NCBI GenBank assembly: GCA_030620655.1
Contig: JAUXEH010000151.1
Coordinates: 1-6,809 of the forward strand
Length of the DNA: 6,809 nt
Reading direction: 5' to 3'
DNA from: Candidatus Aminicenantota bacterium
Lineage (GTDB): Bacteria; Acidobacteriota; Aminicenantia; Aminicenantales; Aminicenantaceae
Shown: positions 6,413 to 6,809 of the stretch, piece after piece
Layout: each line of letters begins with the position of its first letter
Numbering within the stretch: position 1 is the first letter of the stretch
The notes under the pieces: generated by a model
Told to the model about the DNA's origin: nothing
The model's input: the letters and a program-made list of their open reading frames with translations, nothing else
Databases searched by the model: none
Made by a program: the position numbers and the translations under genes

Positions 6413-6441
6413 TTGAATTCGCCTGTATATGCGACTAAACT
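6413..6441 (+). promoter_or_regulatory. Possible sigma70-like promoter of the GyrI-like protein gene
   Basis: TTGAAT (6413-6418), the same -35 sequence as in the peptidase promoter, is followed after 17 bp by TAAACT (6436-6441), which matches four of six -10 bases. The predicted start of transcription falls at or next to the ATG at 6449, implying a very short or leaderless mRNA. A weaker alternative pair is TTAAAT (6404-6409) with TATATG (6426-6431), 16 bp apart. Either would give this gene its own transcript, although read-through from the DUF1847 gene is also possible. Confidence 0.4.
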
Positions 6442-6448
6442 ATTGATC

Positions 6449-6809
6449 ATGAAGAAAAAAAGATCATTTTTGCTCATACTCGCCGCAGCCGGCCTCCTGA
6501 GCGCCGGAACCGCAGCCCACATGTCCGCCGATTCTTTCCAGGACATCAGGGTGACGATAAAAGAGATCGAAACTTTCGCATACTGCGGGGTCCCGCACTC
6601 GGGGAGTTTCAGCGACCTGAGCACCGTGCTCAACGGGCTGCTGGGTGCCATGTCGAGCCAGAACATCGCCCCCTCAGGAGACCTGATCGCGATCTTCCAC
6701 CTCTCGCCTTCAGGGGAGATGCCCGACCGGATCGAATATGAGGTCGGATTCCCCATCACGGCCCAGGTCTGGCCCCAACCTCCTCTGCAAAAAAAGGAGT
6801 GGAACCACA
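6449..6809 (+). CDS. Exported protein with GyrI-like effector-binding domain (3' end outside window)
   Basis: An open frame of 120 complete codons runs off the end of the window without a stop. Residues 1-23 look like a Sec signal peptide: 'MKKKRS', a Leu/Ala core, and an 'AGTAA' cleavage region. The mature part, 'IRVTIKEIETFAYCGVPHSG' at 33-52 followed by a helix (53-70) and 'PSGDLIAIFHLSPSGEMPDR' (75-94) and 'YEVGFPI' (97-103), fits the first half of the GyrI-like/AraC effector-binding fold, which binds small molecules. Such domains are usually attached to cytoplasmic transcription regulators; here no DNA-binding domain is present and a signal peptide is. Exported stand-alone versions are known as automatic predictions but are poorly characterised. 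There is no obvious Shine-Dalgarno site before the ATG; the next in-frame ATG (residue 25) would remove the signal. Ligand and role are unknown. Confidence 0.7.
   Translation, partial: MKKKRSFLLILAAAGLLSAGTAAHMSADSFQDIRVTIKEIETFAYCGVPHSGSFSDLSTVLNGLLGAMSSQNIAPSGDLIAIFHLSPSGEMPDRIEYEVGFPITAQVWPQPPLQKKEWNH

Noticed and set aside
6455..6461. A7 tracts at the start (6455-6461) and at 6789-6795 of the GyrI-like gene as contingency loci
   Set aside because: The first simply encodes the lysine-rich start of a signal peptide, and seven-base A runs are common in such contexts; there is no further evidence of switching.
6373..6759. 128-codon minus-strand frame near the window end
   Set aside because: It is antisense to the exported GyrI-like protein, whose signal peptide and domain pattern are on the plus strand.

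Overview
The window is GC-rich bacterial DNA, densely packed with genes. It looks like a Gram-negative, probably anaerobic or peptide-degrading bacterium. Reasons: type IV pilus/pseudopilin genes, two exported hydrolases with N-terminal signal sequences, a DUF1847-type cysteine-rich protein (a family I associate mostly with anaerobes), and clear Shine-Dalgarno and sigma70-like promoter sequences. The protein repertoire would fit Candidatus Aminicenantes, other Acidobacteriota-like lineages or a deltaproteobacterium. This placement is inference only; nothing here fixes the taxonomy.

Layout. (1) Positions 1-1152, plus strand: the 3' part of a PilX/DUF4900-like pilus-associated protein, then a GspH/FimT-type pseudopilin whose ATG overlaps the previous stop codon (ATGA), so the two are very likely translationally coupled. 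(2) Positions 1159-2946, minus strand: a complete exported YtcJ-like amidohydrolase (Amidohydro_3) that converges on the pseudopilin with only 6 bp between stop codons. (3) Positions 2947-3094: a 148-bp divergent intergenic region with one recognisable sigma70-like promoter in each direction. (4) Positions 3095-6391, plus strand: a two-gene unit made of a large exported S9-family serine peptidase (new-looking N-terminal module, beta-propeller, alpha/beta hydrolase) and, 9 bp later, a DUF1847-type protein with 11 cysteines. (5) Positions 6449 to the window end, plus strand: the start of a gene for an exported protein with a GyrI-like effector-binding domain, with its own putative promoter and no obvious ribosome binding site.

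How the genes may work together. The amidohydrolase and the S9 peptidase are divergently transcribed, both appear exported, and both act on amide or peptide bonds, so a shared role in degrading extracellular or periplasmic peptides or amides is plausible but inferred. The DUF1847 protein has no signal peptide and should act in the cytoplasm; its place in the peptidase transcript is the only functional clue. The pilus genes appear to be the end of a separate minor-pilin cluster.

No RNA genes, CRISPR arrays, insertion sequences or attachment sites were recognised, and no stretch over 300 bp lacks a gene. The most interesting points are two homopolymer tracts in places where slippage could switch expression (G8 inside the pilus gene, A9 inside the amidohydrolase promoter spacer), the undescribed N-terminal module of the S9 peptidase, the peptidase-DUF1847 pairing, and a secreted GyrI-like protein. 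I found no clear evidence of a wholly new defence or mobile system.
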